DNA from: Sporocytophaga sp.
Lineage (GTDB): Bacteria > Bacteroidota > Bacteroidia > Cytophagales > Cytophagaceae
DNA length: 64,000 nucleotides
Direction of reading: 5' to 3'
Assembly: GCF_017745095.1 (NCBI RefSeq)
Contig: NZ_JAGHZZ010000003.1
Location: forward strand, 310,001-374,000
The position numbers and the translations under genes are program-made. Below are positions 49,736-59,504 of this stretch, piece after piece. Under the pieces are notes generated by a model that was not told where the DNA came from, did not search any database, and saw only the letters and a list, made by a program, of their open reading frames with translations. The first letter of the stretch is position 1, and every line of letters starts with the position of its first letter.

Positions 49736-51037
49736 TCAAGCAAACAACTTTAACCATTGATGAAACTCGGCAGCATTCATTTTTTCCTTTTGTATGCCAT
49801 CAGAGATAGATGCATTTCTCAATTTATCTTTCATTACAACATCCGTATATCCGGAATACCAGAACGGGCATTCTATCTGATTCTTTCTTACCAAAGGCTT
49901 AAATGATGTACCTGAAGAAGCTCCCCCTCCAAAAGCAAAAGAAACTTTAGGATACCCTCTCATATTGGAAAAATTGAAATTGATAGCCTGCGCTCCCCTG
50001 TCAATAAAGTCACTGATGTAGCTTTCCCATGTACCGTCATAATCACTTAAAAAAAGGCAGTGAAATATTTTTTCCTTCTTGTTCCCTGGATGAATAAATT
50101 TATTAGGAATAATGAGCCATTTTACAAAATGAATACTCTCAATCCCTGCAAGTTTTCCGGTTCGCTTACGCCCTCCAGAAAACCTGGCAATACTGAGTGA
50201 TACTTGAAACTTCCAATACCATAACCATGTTGGAGAATTTTTCAATATACCATGAACACTTAATTGATTTTGAAGTACATTATTCTCTTCCTTACTTATT
50301 TTCTTATAATGATCATAATTAACCTTCGACGGTTTTGCATTCCCCTCCCTCATGATAAACTGTCGGTATAAAGAAAAAAGTATTCCCACTGGAGCGAATG
50401 TAATAACAAGTACCAAACACACTAAAAGTCTCCATGTCAATTTTAAGGCCCATACCGCTTTATACCATGGATGAGATTTATAAGTAGTCTCCTTGTATTT
50501 TCTTCGAATGAACTCAGCTTTCTCTGGAAAATCCGAAGGATCAAGCATACTTAATTCCCTTTCAACTTCAGAACGAAGATTTCTTTCATCTATAATCCTT
50601 TTAACCGACCAGCCTGGCTTTCCTACCCAGAATAAAGACTCCGTAACTGCATTCGAATTTATATAGCTAAGAAAGGCTTTGCTATCAGATTCACTTGAAT
50701 ATCCATAGCAAAGCGAATAGACCTTATCTATAAAGCTCCCAAGTAATTTATAGAGATTTAGCAGAACAGCTTCTTTATCTCCATCAAAATTCATTGAGAA
50801 TACCAGATAACTCTTTTCCAGATCAGGTTTGGAAGAACTTTCAAACTCATCAAGGACAATATTTTCTCCTGTGATCAGAAACCATCGAAAAAAATGAATA
50901 TCTAAATTTAGGGATCCTGAAACCTTTTTCATTCCCAATTCAAGCAATGCTTTCAGTCCCTCCTCCCTGCCATGCATTATTTCCGTAACAGCATTGAAAG
51001 ACTTTTGACTTGACAATTTATAATCAATGTCTTTCAT
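49736..51037 (-). CDS. Uncharacterised membrane-associated protein with internally duplicated domain
   Basis: 433 aa; two similar segments (HFFRWFLITGENIVL...YLVFSMNFDGDKEAVLLNLYKLL and HFVKWLIIPNKFIH...FHCLFLSDYDGTWESYISDFID) separated by a TM helix. Confidence 0.75.
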   Translation of the reverse strand: MKDIDYKLSSQKSFNAVTEIMHGREEGLKALLELGMKKVSGSLNLDIHFFRWFLITGENIVLDEFESSSKPDLEKSYLVFSMNFDGDKEAVLLNLYKLLGSFIDKVYSLCYGYSSESDSKAFLSYINSNAVTESLFWVGKPGWSVKRIIDERNLRSEVERELSMLDPSDFPEKAEFIRRKYKETTYKSHPWYKAVWALKLTWRLLVCLVLVITFAPVGILFSLYRQFIMREGNAKPSKVNYDHYKKISKEENNVLQNQLSVHGILKNSPTWLWYWKFQVSLSIARFSGGRKRTGKLAGIESIHFVKWLIIPNKFIHPGNKKEKIFHCLFLSDYDGTWESYISDFIDRGAQAINFNFSNMRGYPKVSFAFGGGASSGTSFKPLVRKNQIECPFWYSGYTDVVMKDKLRNASISDGIQKEKMNAAEFHQWLKLFA

Positions 51038-52053
51038 ACCAATTTCAGGTCTTTCTCTTTACTCTCCTTCTTTAACTGGCGTTCGCGTATATTTCTTCTA
51101 TACTCTGAAAGTTTCTCATAAATAACATGTCTTGCCCAGTTCATTGCACCAAAATATTTATGTTCGGGAAGACTGTTTCCGACATTGAATTCCATATCTT
51201 GCCCTTCCTGCACTCTTTCCTTGGTATCAAATACCTGCTTAGGAATTCTGATTGTGGCGACATGGGTCAGAGGTCCATTCCAATCAATAACAGGATCTTC
51301 CGGTTTGGTATCATCACTCGTCTGAAACTGAAGATAAACGTCAAGAATAATCTTTTGACCAAACTGCAGACTCTGAAATCTTTTCTTCATAACATTTTTC
51401 AGATAATCTTCATGATCAGGATCAGGGTAGTTCAAAAATTCATATACTTCTTTAGGTTTAACAACATATTTAACAAGCGTATTCTCATTTCCAAATGTGT
51501 ATGCAGTCTGACTGTAAAAAGGAATATTAAAAAGGTCCACTGTTTTCTTTCTTGATTTAAGAGCCATTAGGGCAATATAGGGCCAGGTTATAACACCTAA
51601 AAGTATCATCAATCCACCACTGAAAAGAAACTTAAGTCCGTAATACGTTTGCTTAACTGTTCTTGATCTGAAATGAGGAGAACTTCCTAGTAAGAAATCC
51701 TGATTCATTCCTCGATCCTTGTGAAAGACGCGCACAGCAAGGGTCCTCACATCCTTCTTGAGCATTTTGTTTTTTCTGTAAGCACTTGCATAACGCATTT
51801 TAGCGACAAACTTCTCGCCAGGATTTTCAAATAAACCAACCCTTAACTCCTGAGGAAGGTTAGTATCAACAACAAATTCAGCTTCAAGGAATCCATGCAT
51901 CATCGGGCTGAATACCCTTCTGGAATAATCTTGCTTAGATAAGCTGCATAACTCTTTTTCCAGCAGTGCTACGAGTTTGTAGGTATACTTGATATCATCT
52001 TCTGTATACTTTTTTTTCTCGTCATCTCTTAAGTATTCCTCTTTGCTTTCCAT
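51034..52053 (-). CDS. Catalase-superfamily-like protein (catalase-related / allene-oxide-synthase-like)
   Basis: 339 aa; MMHGFLEAEFVV (distal His-Gly), VRTLAVRVF, C-terminal FGAMNWARHVIYEKLSEYRR with RxxxY; hydrophobic insertion. Confidence 0.65.
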   Translation of the reverse strand: MESKEEYLRDDEKKKYTEDDIKYTYKLVALLEKELCSLSKQDYSRRVFSPMMHGFLEAEFVVDTNLPQELRVGLFENPGEKFVAKMRYASAYRKNKMLKKDVRTLAVRVFHKDRGMNQDFLLGSSPHFRSRTVKQTYYGLKFLFSGGLMILLGVITWPYIALMALKSRKKTVDLFNIPFYSQTAYTFGNENTLVKYVVKPKEVYEFLNYPDPDHEDYLKNVMKKRFQSLQFGQKIILDVYLQFQTSDDTKPEDPVIDWNGPLTHVATIRIPKQVFDTKERVQEGQDMEFNVGNSLPEHKYFGAMNWARHVIYEKLSEYRRNIRERQLKKESKEKDLKLV

Positions 52054-52090
52054 TGTTAAGTAACGTTAAAGGTTCGAATGAAAAATTTTG

Positions 52091-52792
52091 CTAAATAGAT
52101 TTCAAAAATTCATCTTTTTTTCTTCTGGATATATCGATACAAGTTTCGTCTGACATTACTGCAATTCCGGATTTCCCTTTAATATACCTGACTACATAAT
52201 TGCTGTTTATAAGGTGTTTGTTGTGTACTCTTATAAAATCATATCCTTTAAGTTTAACCTCATATATACCCAAAGTTTTTGTAGTCAGATATTGACCTTT
52301 TACAGTAAAAACTTCAGTATAGTTGCCACTTGCTTGAAATCTTATTATATCAACAATGGGAACCACATAAAAACCTTCGCTATCGGGAATTCTGATTCTT
52401 CCTTTGGAAATAAGAACATCAGGATCAGCAGATGCTTTCTTTTCACAGACGCGTTCAACAGCCTCAATCAGTTTGTCAACCTCAAAAGGTTTTAGCAAAT
52501 AATGTATGGCTCCATTAGAGTATGCTTCAGGACCATATTCTTTATGTGCAGATATTATTACTACGTCAAAGTTTCTGGTAGCTTTTTTCAGTAATTCAAA
52601 TCCTGAAAGCCCAGGCATTTTTATATCGAGAAAAATCAATTCGGGAGATAATGTTTCAATCATTTTCATCGCCTCCAAAGGATCAGAGGCCGTACCTGAA
52701 ATTTCAAGATCTTTACAGTGCTCCTTAATCAAGTCACTCAGTATATCTATTACTTCCTCCTGATCATCGATTATGAGTGTTTTAATTTTCAT
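52091..52792 (-). CDS. LytTR-family response regulator
   Basis: 233 aa; REC (FLDIKMPGLSG) and LytTR (IIRFQASGNYTEVFT, FIRVHNKHLINSNYV). Confidence 0.93.
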   Translation of the reverse strand: MKIKTLIIDDQEEVIDILSDLIKEHCKDLEISGTASDPLEAMKMIETLSPELIFLDIKMPGLSGFELLKKATRNFDVVIISAHKEYGPEAYSNGAIHYLLKPFEVDKLIEAVERVCEKKASADPDVLISKGRIRIPDSEGFYVVPIVDIIRFQASGNYTEVFTVKGQYLTTKTLGIYEVKLKGYDFIRVHNKHLINSNYVVRYIKGKSGIAVMSDETCIDISRRKKDEFLKSI

Positions 52793-55700
52793 TTGTTTGT
52801 TTCATTAAATCAGAAAATGATTCTCGCAGCTTACCACATTCTGTGTAAAGCAAACCGGTCAAAGCCTCAGTATTCTCAAACACTTCTTCAGTCTTTTTTA
52901 GCTGATCGTTAAGGTTCTTGATATCAAGCGCATTTAAAACATTGTATATACTATGTATAGTCAATGCAAGAGCTTTAAAAGCTATCTTATTGATATTATC
53001 AGAAAAAGTCTCAGTATATAATTCTAGTTTACCAATGTGTTTGTTCAGATGTTTGTTAAAAATATCCCGATCCTGGAAGATGGATGAAAGATAAGGAAAG
53101 GCACTGCCTTCATCATCATGGATCAATTCAGTCAGATCATCATCGAGCAACTCAGAATGTCCGATTAATTTACAAATTGCTGACACTAGCTCAGCTGCAT
53201 TTACCGGCTTGTATACTACATCATTCACTCCTGCCTCTTCAGCAAGTATATCTTTTTGTTTAAAAATATGAGCCGTAAGTACAAGAACAGGTATCTGGTT
53301 TTTAGGAAATGACAAACTCCTTCTAATGAACTTACACAAATCTGCTCCACTCATTTCAGCCATTTTCAGATCAGTAACCACGATATCATAATCATGATTC
53401 TTAATCATTTCAATAGCTTGAAAGCTGCTGACAGTCGAAGAGACTTCAGCTTCTCTTTTCTTCAGAATCTCTCCTGCCAGTTCAAGATTTAAAGGTTCAT
53501 CATCTACAAGTAAAATTCTCTTTCCTCTGAGAATGCCTGAATTAGTATTAAATGTTTTTCCTCTGCTCTTACCTGAAAGCCATTTAAGTTTTATATTAAA
53601 TGTAAAAACAGAACCTTTATTAAAAGCGCTTTGAACCTTTATATTCCCATCATATAACTTGATCAATTTTTGTACTATAGCTAATCCTAATCCACTTCCG
53701 CCATAATTTTTAGAGATATTGCTCGAGGCTTGCGTAAACTCTTGAAATATCACATCAAGCTTATCCTCTTCAATTCCGATTCCTGTATCTGACACTGAAA
53801 ATTCAAGGTAAATGAACTCTTCTGAAACTTTCACCGTGCGGACATCTACTTCTATTTTTCCTTTATGAGTAAATTTTACTGCATTGCCAATAAGGTTGAT
53901 CAGGATCTGATTCAGCTTGTTTTTATCTCCGCAGATATCATGAGGAACTGAAGGATCCATATTAAAAATAAACTCCAGTCCCTTGTTTGTAATCATGTCA
54001 TGAAACATGAGCCGCACTCCCATCATTAGTTCATGAAGATCAAAATCTTCTTCAACAAGCCTTATTTTGTCTGAACCGATACGCGCAGAATAAAGGATAT
54101 CATTAATAAGAGACTGTAAAGTACTTGTGGCTGTTTTAATTTTCCTGATATTGTCATGCAAAGGCCCGGAAGATTTGTCCAGCATAAGTAAATCAGTAAA
54201 CCCAAGAATCACATTCAAAGGAGTAAGTATTTCATGGCTCATTAAAGAAAGGAAATCTTCTTTAACTTTTAATGATTCCTCAGCCCTGTCCCTTGCTTCT
54301 TTAAGTAATGTATTCTGCTTAAAAATCTCTTCTCCCTGCTTGGTTAAAAGTAAATTGGCATCCGTGAGCTCTTTGGTTCTTGCCAGTACCTCTCCTTCCA
54401 ATGCTTCATAAAATCTCGAGTTTCGTAAAGATATGGTCAATTGTCCAGACAATATTTTTAAAAATTCAGTAGTTCTTGCTGAAAATATGTTTGCAGTGAG
54501 ATTATTCTCCAGATACAACATACCTTCCAGCTTACCTTGATCAATCAGAGGGAATACAATAATGCTTTTTGGCTGGAATTTTAAAATATACAGATCCTTA
54601 CTGAACAGCACATCGGTGCACGCATCTTTAAGAATAACAGTTTCCTTTTTTCTTGACGCAAATCCTATGATTCCATCCGGGAATAATTCATTGCGATTGA
54701 ACACTAATCCGCTGGTATCGACTTCATATTTATCCATATCACCAAATGCAACCAGCTTCAATTTTTCCGGAGTATTGATAAAAAATCCAGCTTTATGAGC
54801 CCCTCCGTGCTCCATAATAATTTTTATAAGCTTCCTGAAAAGTTTTTCCTGAACAATCTCTTCAGAAAGAACTGATGCAGATTTCAAAAGACTATGCAAA
54901 GTAAGCTTTTCATTTTCCAAAGAGAATAATTCCTTTGTGTCCTGAAACTTAGTATCTGCACTTTTGCGCAATGCACTTACTTTAGATTTTGCTCCCCACA
55001 GACTGTAAAGATCAATGGCCTTTGCAAGGAAGCTTTCATAAAAAATATAGTTTTTGGATCTGTAATAAAATTTAGCCAACAGTTCATAACCCAGCGCTTC
55101 TTCATTAAGGTATCTGTTGCTTTTAGCAAGCTCTATAGCCTTTTGATAACATCCTATCGCATCTTCAGGCCTCCCTTTTAACTTCAGAAGTTCCGCTTTT
55201 ACAAGATAATATTTATGAAGGCCATTCATCGGCGCATTATCAGCGATGGCTTTCAACTTTTTGAGGTTTGAATTCAAAGCCCCCAATAAGACTGATTTAC
55301 TGTTATAGCCAGAAATTTCCAATGCTGCGGCAATACTCAGAGAATCATAAAAATAAAAAATGAGATTGAGCGAACTCCCTATTACATTCGACAACCTCAT
55401 CTTCGCTTCATGCGCGTGTCCCCTTGATTCATTTATGTTACCAAAAAGGTAATGCAGGTACATCTTGCAGAGATGAAATTCAAAAAGTGATGTTTCAACT
55501 TTCTCCGAGTATAAAAGACTTAGCATCTCCTTCTCATTAAAAAACTCGCCTTTAAATTCGAGAGGATTTGCGTCATTGCTGATCAGATTAACAACAGTCT
55601 GAGTATATATCCCATGCTGAATGATGGGCATCTTATGTTTTATACTCTGAACTATACTAAAATTATCCAGCATTATCTTCTTCAACTCATCCAATTGAAG

Positions 55701-58700
55701 GCCGCAAAAAAAAGCATTGAAATTATATACAAAAATACAATAAGCAGAATACTCCGTATCTCCAGTTTCTAATCCTATCTCAGAACTTTCAGCTAGAGGT
55801 TGAAGAGATTCGCGTAAATGATGCTTCCAGTGCATCACAAAATTATGCATTAAAAAAACAGTCTTACATTTCAGAACATTATTTCCATGTTTCAGCAATA
55901 ATGGCCCTGCAGAATTTCCAATTTTATAACCGAAGTTGATTTTACCCAATCCACCAATGAGCAGAGAACCGAAACTTGCACATATAAACCCTGAATATTC
56001 ACAGTGCCCGTTTCTGATTATCAATTCAAATGCTTTACAGGAAAGTAGTGCATATAAGTTAGGGTCTGAATTATAAGCAGCCGCCCCTACAGAACAGATG
56101 ATTCTTATTGCAGAATATATTCTTTCATCATTCAGATGATGCTTATCTGTTAAGAGGTCCTCTCCGGAAATTTTCAGATAGGCTACCACCTTCACAAGTT
56201 CCGCAAGTACCTTTAGTTTGTTAGGCGTACCTGGTATTTTAATATCAAGCATCCCCAATACATATAAACCTATATCAATTGCTTCCCTCAACCTTGATTG
56301 GGCGATATAGGCCAGGATGCGAATTTCATATACCTTTATCTTTTTATCCTGAAATTCATAATTAGCAAGAATTTCTTCTATTGCTATCTCCATCTCTTCA
56401 AAATTCCCTGTGAGATAAGCAGCTTCTGCATATAGTGAATAAATATCTGCAGTATGAGGCGCATTGACCTTCCATTTGTCGGTAAACAAAAGTAGTGTTG
56501 CATTTCGGGAAAATTCATAAAAAGGCTGAAACGCCGCACTGGTCTTCATTTTCTTTGCAGCTTTGTAATTCTGCTGAGAGAGAAAAAATTTTTCATCTTC
56601 ATCAAATACAAGTTGCATTGAAAAGTTATAGTGGTATACCAAATCCAATAGATGACTTTCCAGCTCTTCAGAGTTCATTCTTGCTTTGAAGCTTCTGGCA
56701 ATCTGCAGATGCATTTTCTGAGGATCTGTTATCAATGCATTGGCAGCTTGTTGAATGCCATCATGGGAAAAGCGGTAATCATTGCCTGATTTGATAAGCA
56801 GGTTTTCTTCAAAAGCCATATCCAGCTTGCTTTTTATCCTTTCGAGGGACATCGGCAGGATAATCTGTAATATGCGAGGATTAAATTTACTTCCAAGGCA
56901 GGATGCTATCTGTAACAACCGGCTTGTATCATCCGGCAATCCTTTTAATTTTGATTCTATAAATTTTACTGCATTGTCAGAAATTTTGATAGACTTAATT
57001 TCGTCCAGATCCCAAACCCACTTTTTATCAAAGCATAATAACTTCTGTTTAACAATGGACCTTAAAAATTCACTTGCAAAAAAAGGATTACCTGAAGTCT
57101 TTGCATATACTACCTGAGCAAGGCTGGCAACTTCTGTAACGGGAAGGTTTAAAGTCGTAGCCACATATTCTTCAATCGCAGTATTGCTTAAATCTGCAAT
57201 GGGGATCAAGTGGTACTCCTCATTAATTTCACTCAGTTTAAAAAGTAAATTGTTTCTTACCTCTCTTGGCTCTTCTTCACGGACTGCCCCAATGAATATT
57301 ATATTATTGATATCCTTTTCACTCAACACTTCCATCAAAAGATCAAAAGAAGATTTATCCAGCCATTGAAGGTCGTCAAAGAAAACAATCACTTTTGTCA
57401 CATCAGCAGAAATAATTTTGAAGAATTTTCTCATTGTATAAGAAAATCTTTTTCCGCTTTCTGCCATTGGCAATGTTGTCACCTCTTGTTGTTTGCCTAT
57501 AATCAATTCAAGTTCGGGAACAAGATCTGTAAGAACCTTGCCCGAACTTCCAATCTGGTCCCTGATTTTTGAACCATAACTTTTTATGACTGATTCATTT
57601 TCCCTAAGGACTGCATTAACAAAATCTGTGATAATCTGAATGAAAACAGAGTATGGATAATTCTGATCAAACTGGTTGGATTTAGCCTGGAGAAAAAATC
57701 CAGATTGAATATGTCGTTCATGAATATGCTTGATAAGACTGCTCTTCCCACTCCCTGACATACCTGAGACCAGGCATATTACTTTCTCTCCATTACTTGC
57801 CTGTTCCAGTAGATTCTTAATTTTATTGATCTCTGTTTCACGGCCAAACAATTGATCTGGCAACTTGAGTACTACATCATGGCTTCCAATTAAAAAAGAT
57901 TCTATAAATCCGTTTTTCAATTCATTATGACATCTTTCAAGATCATATCGTAGCCCAATAGCAGTTTGATATCTACTTTCCTGATCTTTACTTAAAAGCT
58001 TTTGGACGATCTGTGACAAGGATTCAGGAGTACCATTAACCAATTCATTTAGAGGAACAGGCCTTTTGGCAAGATGAAAATGTATCATCTGATATGGATC
58101 TTCCGAATAAAAAGGACTCACCCCGCTGAACAACTCATAAAACATTACTCCCAGAGAATATAAATCACTTCTGTAATCAGCCAGTTTACCTACTTTACCT
58201 GTAAGTTCTGGCGAAATATAACTCAGGAAAGTGGAGTCATTTATTCTACTATTGTGCTGATTCTGCTCACTATAAAAAGTGGCATTTGAAAAATCAAAGA
58301 TCCTTGCTTCTTCAAAATCAGCAGACAATAATATATTATATGGTGCAAAATGATTGTGTATGATTTTATTGTCGTGAATTTTCTCAAGGAGCTTTGAGAG
58401 GCTAATGCATATTTTAATCTTTTCAGCAATATTGGTAGAGGCAAATAAATTCTGAAGTAGCAAAGTTAGTCCATTAAAGTACTCCAATACTAAAAGTACT
58501 TGGCCATCAGCCTCATCTATAGTTGGTAATGAAGATTGAGAACCGTCTACCAGAGAAAAAAAATCCAGTTCTTTACTTCTTTCCTTTGGGGCCAAAGCAT
58601 TTCGTTGTAACAAAACACGTTTGTTATCTTTAATTCTGCATGCTTCCCAAAGAGAGAAATTAAAGGAAGCATGAATAAGTTTTATGTCCTTATAGCCCAA

Positions 58701-58709
58701 AATATCCAT
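52782..58709 (-). CDS. Giant hybrid sensor kinase: Ser/Thr pseudokinase - AAA/NACHT-like ATPase - TPR-like - GAF - HisKA/HATPase - REC - HPt-like
   Basis: 1975 aa; SPE/DLYSLG kinase fold, Walker A GMSGSGKSS, Walker B VIVFFDDLQWLD, MSHEILTPLNVILGF, GGSGLGLAI, DLKMAEMSG. Confidence 0.92.
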   Translation of the reverse strand: MDILGYKDIKLIHASFNFSLWEACRIKDNKRVLLQRNALAPKERSKELDFFSLVDGSQSSLPTIDEADGQVLLVLEYFNGLTLLLQNLFASTNIAEKIKICISLSKLLEKIHDNKIIHNHFAPYNILLSADFEEARIFDFSNATFYSEQNQHNSRINDSTFLSYISPELTGKVGKLADYRSDLYSLGVMFYELFSGVSPFYSEDPYQMIHFHLAKRPVPLNELVNGTPESLSQIVQKLLSKDQESRYQTAIGLRYDLERCHNELKNGFIESFLIGSHDVVLKLPDQLFGRETEINKIKNLLEQASNGEKVICLVSGMSGSGKSSLIKHIHERHIQSGFFLQAKSNQFDQNYPYSVFIQIITDFVNAVLRENESVIKSYGSKIRDQIGSSGKVLTDLVPELELIIGKQQEVTTLPMAESGKRFSYTMRKFFKIISADVTKVIVFFDDLQWLDKSSFDLLMEVLSEKDINNIIFIGAVREEEPREVRNNLLFKLSEINEEYHLIPIADLSNTAIEEYVATTLNLPVTEVASLAQVVYAKTSGNPFFASEFLRSIVKQKLLCFDKKWVWDLDEIKSIKISDNAVKFIESKLKGLPDDTSRLLQIASCLGSKFNPRILQIILPMSLERIKSKLDMAFEENLLIKSGNDYRFSHDGIQQAANALITDPQKMHLQIARSFKARMNSEELESHLLDLVYHYNFSMQLVFDEDEKFFLSQQNYKAAKKMKTSAAFQPFYEFSRNATLLLFTDKWKVNAPHTADIYSLYAEAAYLTGNFEEMEIAIEEILANYEFQDKKIKVYEIRILAYIAQSRLREAIDIGLYVLGMLDIKIPGTPNKLKVLAELVKVVAYLKISGEDLLTDKHHLNDERIYSAIRIICSVGAAAYNSDPNLYALLSCKAFELIIRNGHCEYSGFICASFGSLLIGGLGKINFGYKIGNSAGPLLLKHGNNVLKCKTVFLMHNFVMHWKHHLRESLQPLAESSEIGLETGDTEYSAYCIFVYNFNAFFCGLQLDELKKIMLDNFSIVQSIKHKMPIIQHGIYTQTVVNLISNDANPLEFKGEFFNEKEMLSLLYSEKVETSLFEFHLCKMYLHYLFGNINESRGHAHEAKMRLSNVIGSSLNLIFYFYDSLSIAAALEISGYNSKSVLLGALNSNLKKLKAIADNAPMNGLHKYYLVKAELLKLKGRPEDAIGCYQKAIELAKSNRYLNEEALGYELLAKFYYRSKNYIFYESFLAKAIDLYSLWGAKSKVSALRKSADTKFQDTKELFSLENEKLTLHSLLKSASVLSEEIVQEKLFRKLIKIIMEHGGAHKAGFFINTPEKLKLVAFGDMDKYEVDTSGLVFNRNELFPDGIIGFASRKKETVILKDACTDVLFSKDLYILKFQPKSIIVFPLIDQGKLEGMLYLENNLTANIFSARTTEFLKILSGQLTISLRNSRFYEALEGEVLARTKELTDANLLLTKQGEEIFKQNTLLKEARDRAEESLKVKEDFLSLMSHEILTPLNVILGFTDLLMLDKSSGPLHDNIRKIKTATSTLQSLINDILYSARIGSDKIRLVEEDFDLHELMMGVRLMFHDMITNKGLEFIFNMDPSVPHDICGDKNKLNQILINLIGNAVKFTHKGKIEVDVRTVKVSEEFIYLEFSVSDTGIGIEEDKLDVIFQEFTQASSNISKNYGGSGLGLAIVQKLIKLYDGNIKVQSAFNKGSVFTFNIKLKWLSGKSRGKTFNTNSGILRGKRILLVDDEPLNLELAGEILKKREAEVSSTVSSFQAIEMIKNHDYDIVVTDLKMAEMSGADLCKFIRRSLSFPKNQIPVLVLTAHIFKQKDILAEEAGVNDVVYKPVNAAELVSAICKLIGHSELLDDDLTELIHDDEGSAFPYLSSIFQDRDIFNKHLNKHIGKLELYTETFSDNINKIAFKALALTIHSIYNVLNALDIKNLNDQLKKTEEVFENTEALTGLLYTECGKLRESFSDLMKQTNEN

Positions 58710-59504
58710 AGATTTTTTTCAGATAGAAAATATTAATACCGAAAATAAGCTGGTTTATACAATACAAAGCATTATATGAAACCAACTTTTCTCGTCCCCC
58801 TGAATATTTTATTAGAATACACTAAGAATTTTATTCAAGTAATACCAGTTATACGTCTCCCCTTCATATAACTGGATATACTTTTGAACAAAAAGTAAAA
58901 TCGGATATTGAAGTACTTCAAAGATTAAACAAGGAATTCTTATGCAATCAAAATTTTTGTACGCAGTGGCACATAAAATCTGACATTAATTTCCCGCTTT
59001 TAAGTGAGATTTCAAAGATATATTTACGATTTTTAAGAATCAATACACCTAAAAATCAGACAATTACCAGGTAATAAACTATAATATCCAGTTATCTCCC
59101 ATACTGAACCAGATAATAAATCTGGGTTGAATCCGAATAAAAAAATGCAGGTAATATTATTATCAAACTTATATTATAAATGTATTTAGAATATAAAAAC
59201 GGAAAATAACAATGCTCACCAAAGTGGTACCTATAACCCCAAAAAAAACAATAATTCCTTTTGCCTTAAGTATTAAACCCTTATCTTTCCAATGTCAGTA
59301 TTCAATCGCATGTGCGGTATCGGGTTTGGTCCGAAAAGAGAATACACCATCTTTATAAAGTTGAATAATGAGTCTCTCGTATGTTAACTGTAGTTATTAG
59401 AAGGAGCACTTCTGTTTATCACTGGCCGAGCCTGGCTCGTTTGGGGTTCTCAGAGTTTCTTTGAAAGGCGAAAGTGAGTTATAGAACATATTTCTCCCTA
59501 AAAG

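Noticed and set aside
51127-51555. 142-aa plus ORF
   Set aside because: Antisense to the catalase-like CDS, which has clear family motifs.
58710-59504. Partial repeats of CCAGTTAT/ATAACTGG in the ~800-bp intergenic gap
   Set aside because: Short imperfect matches in AT-rich DNA; I could not establish a consistent period or structure.
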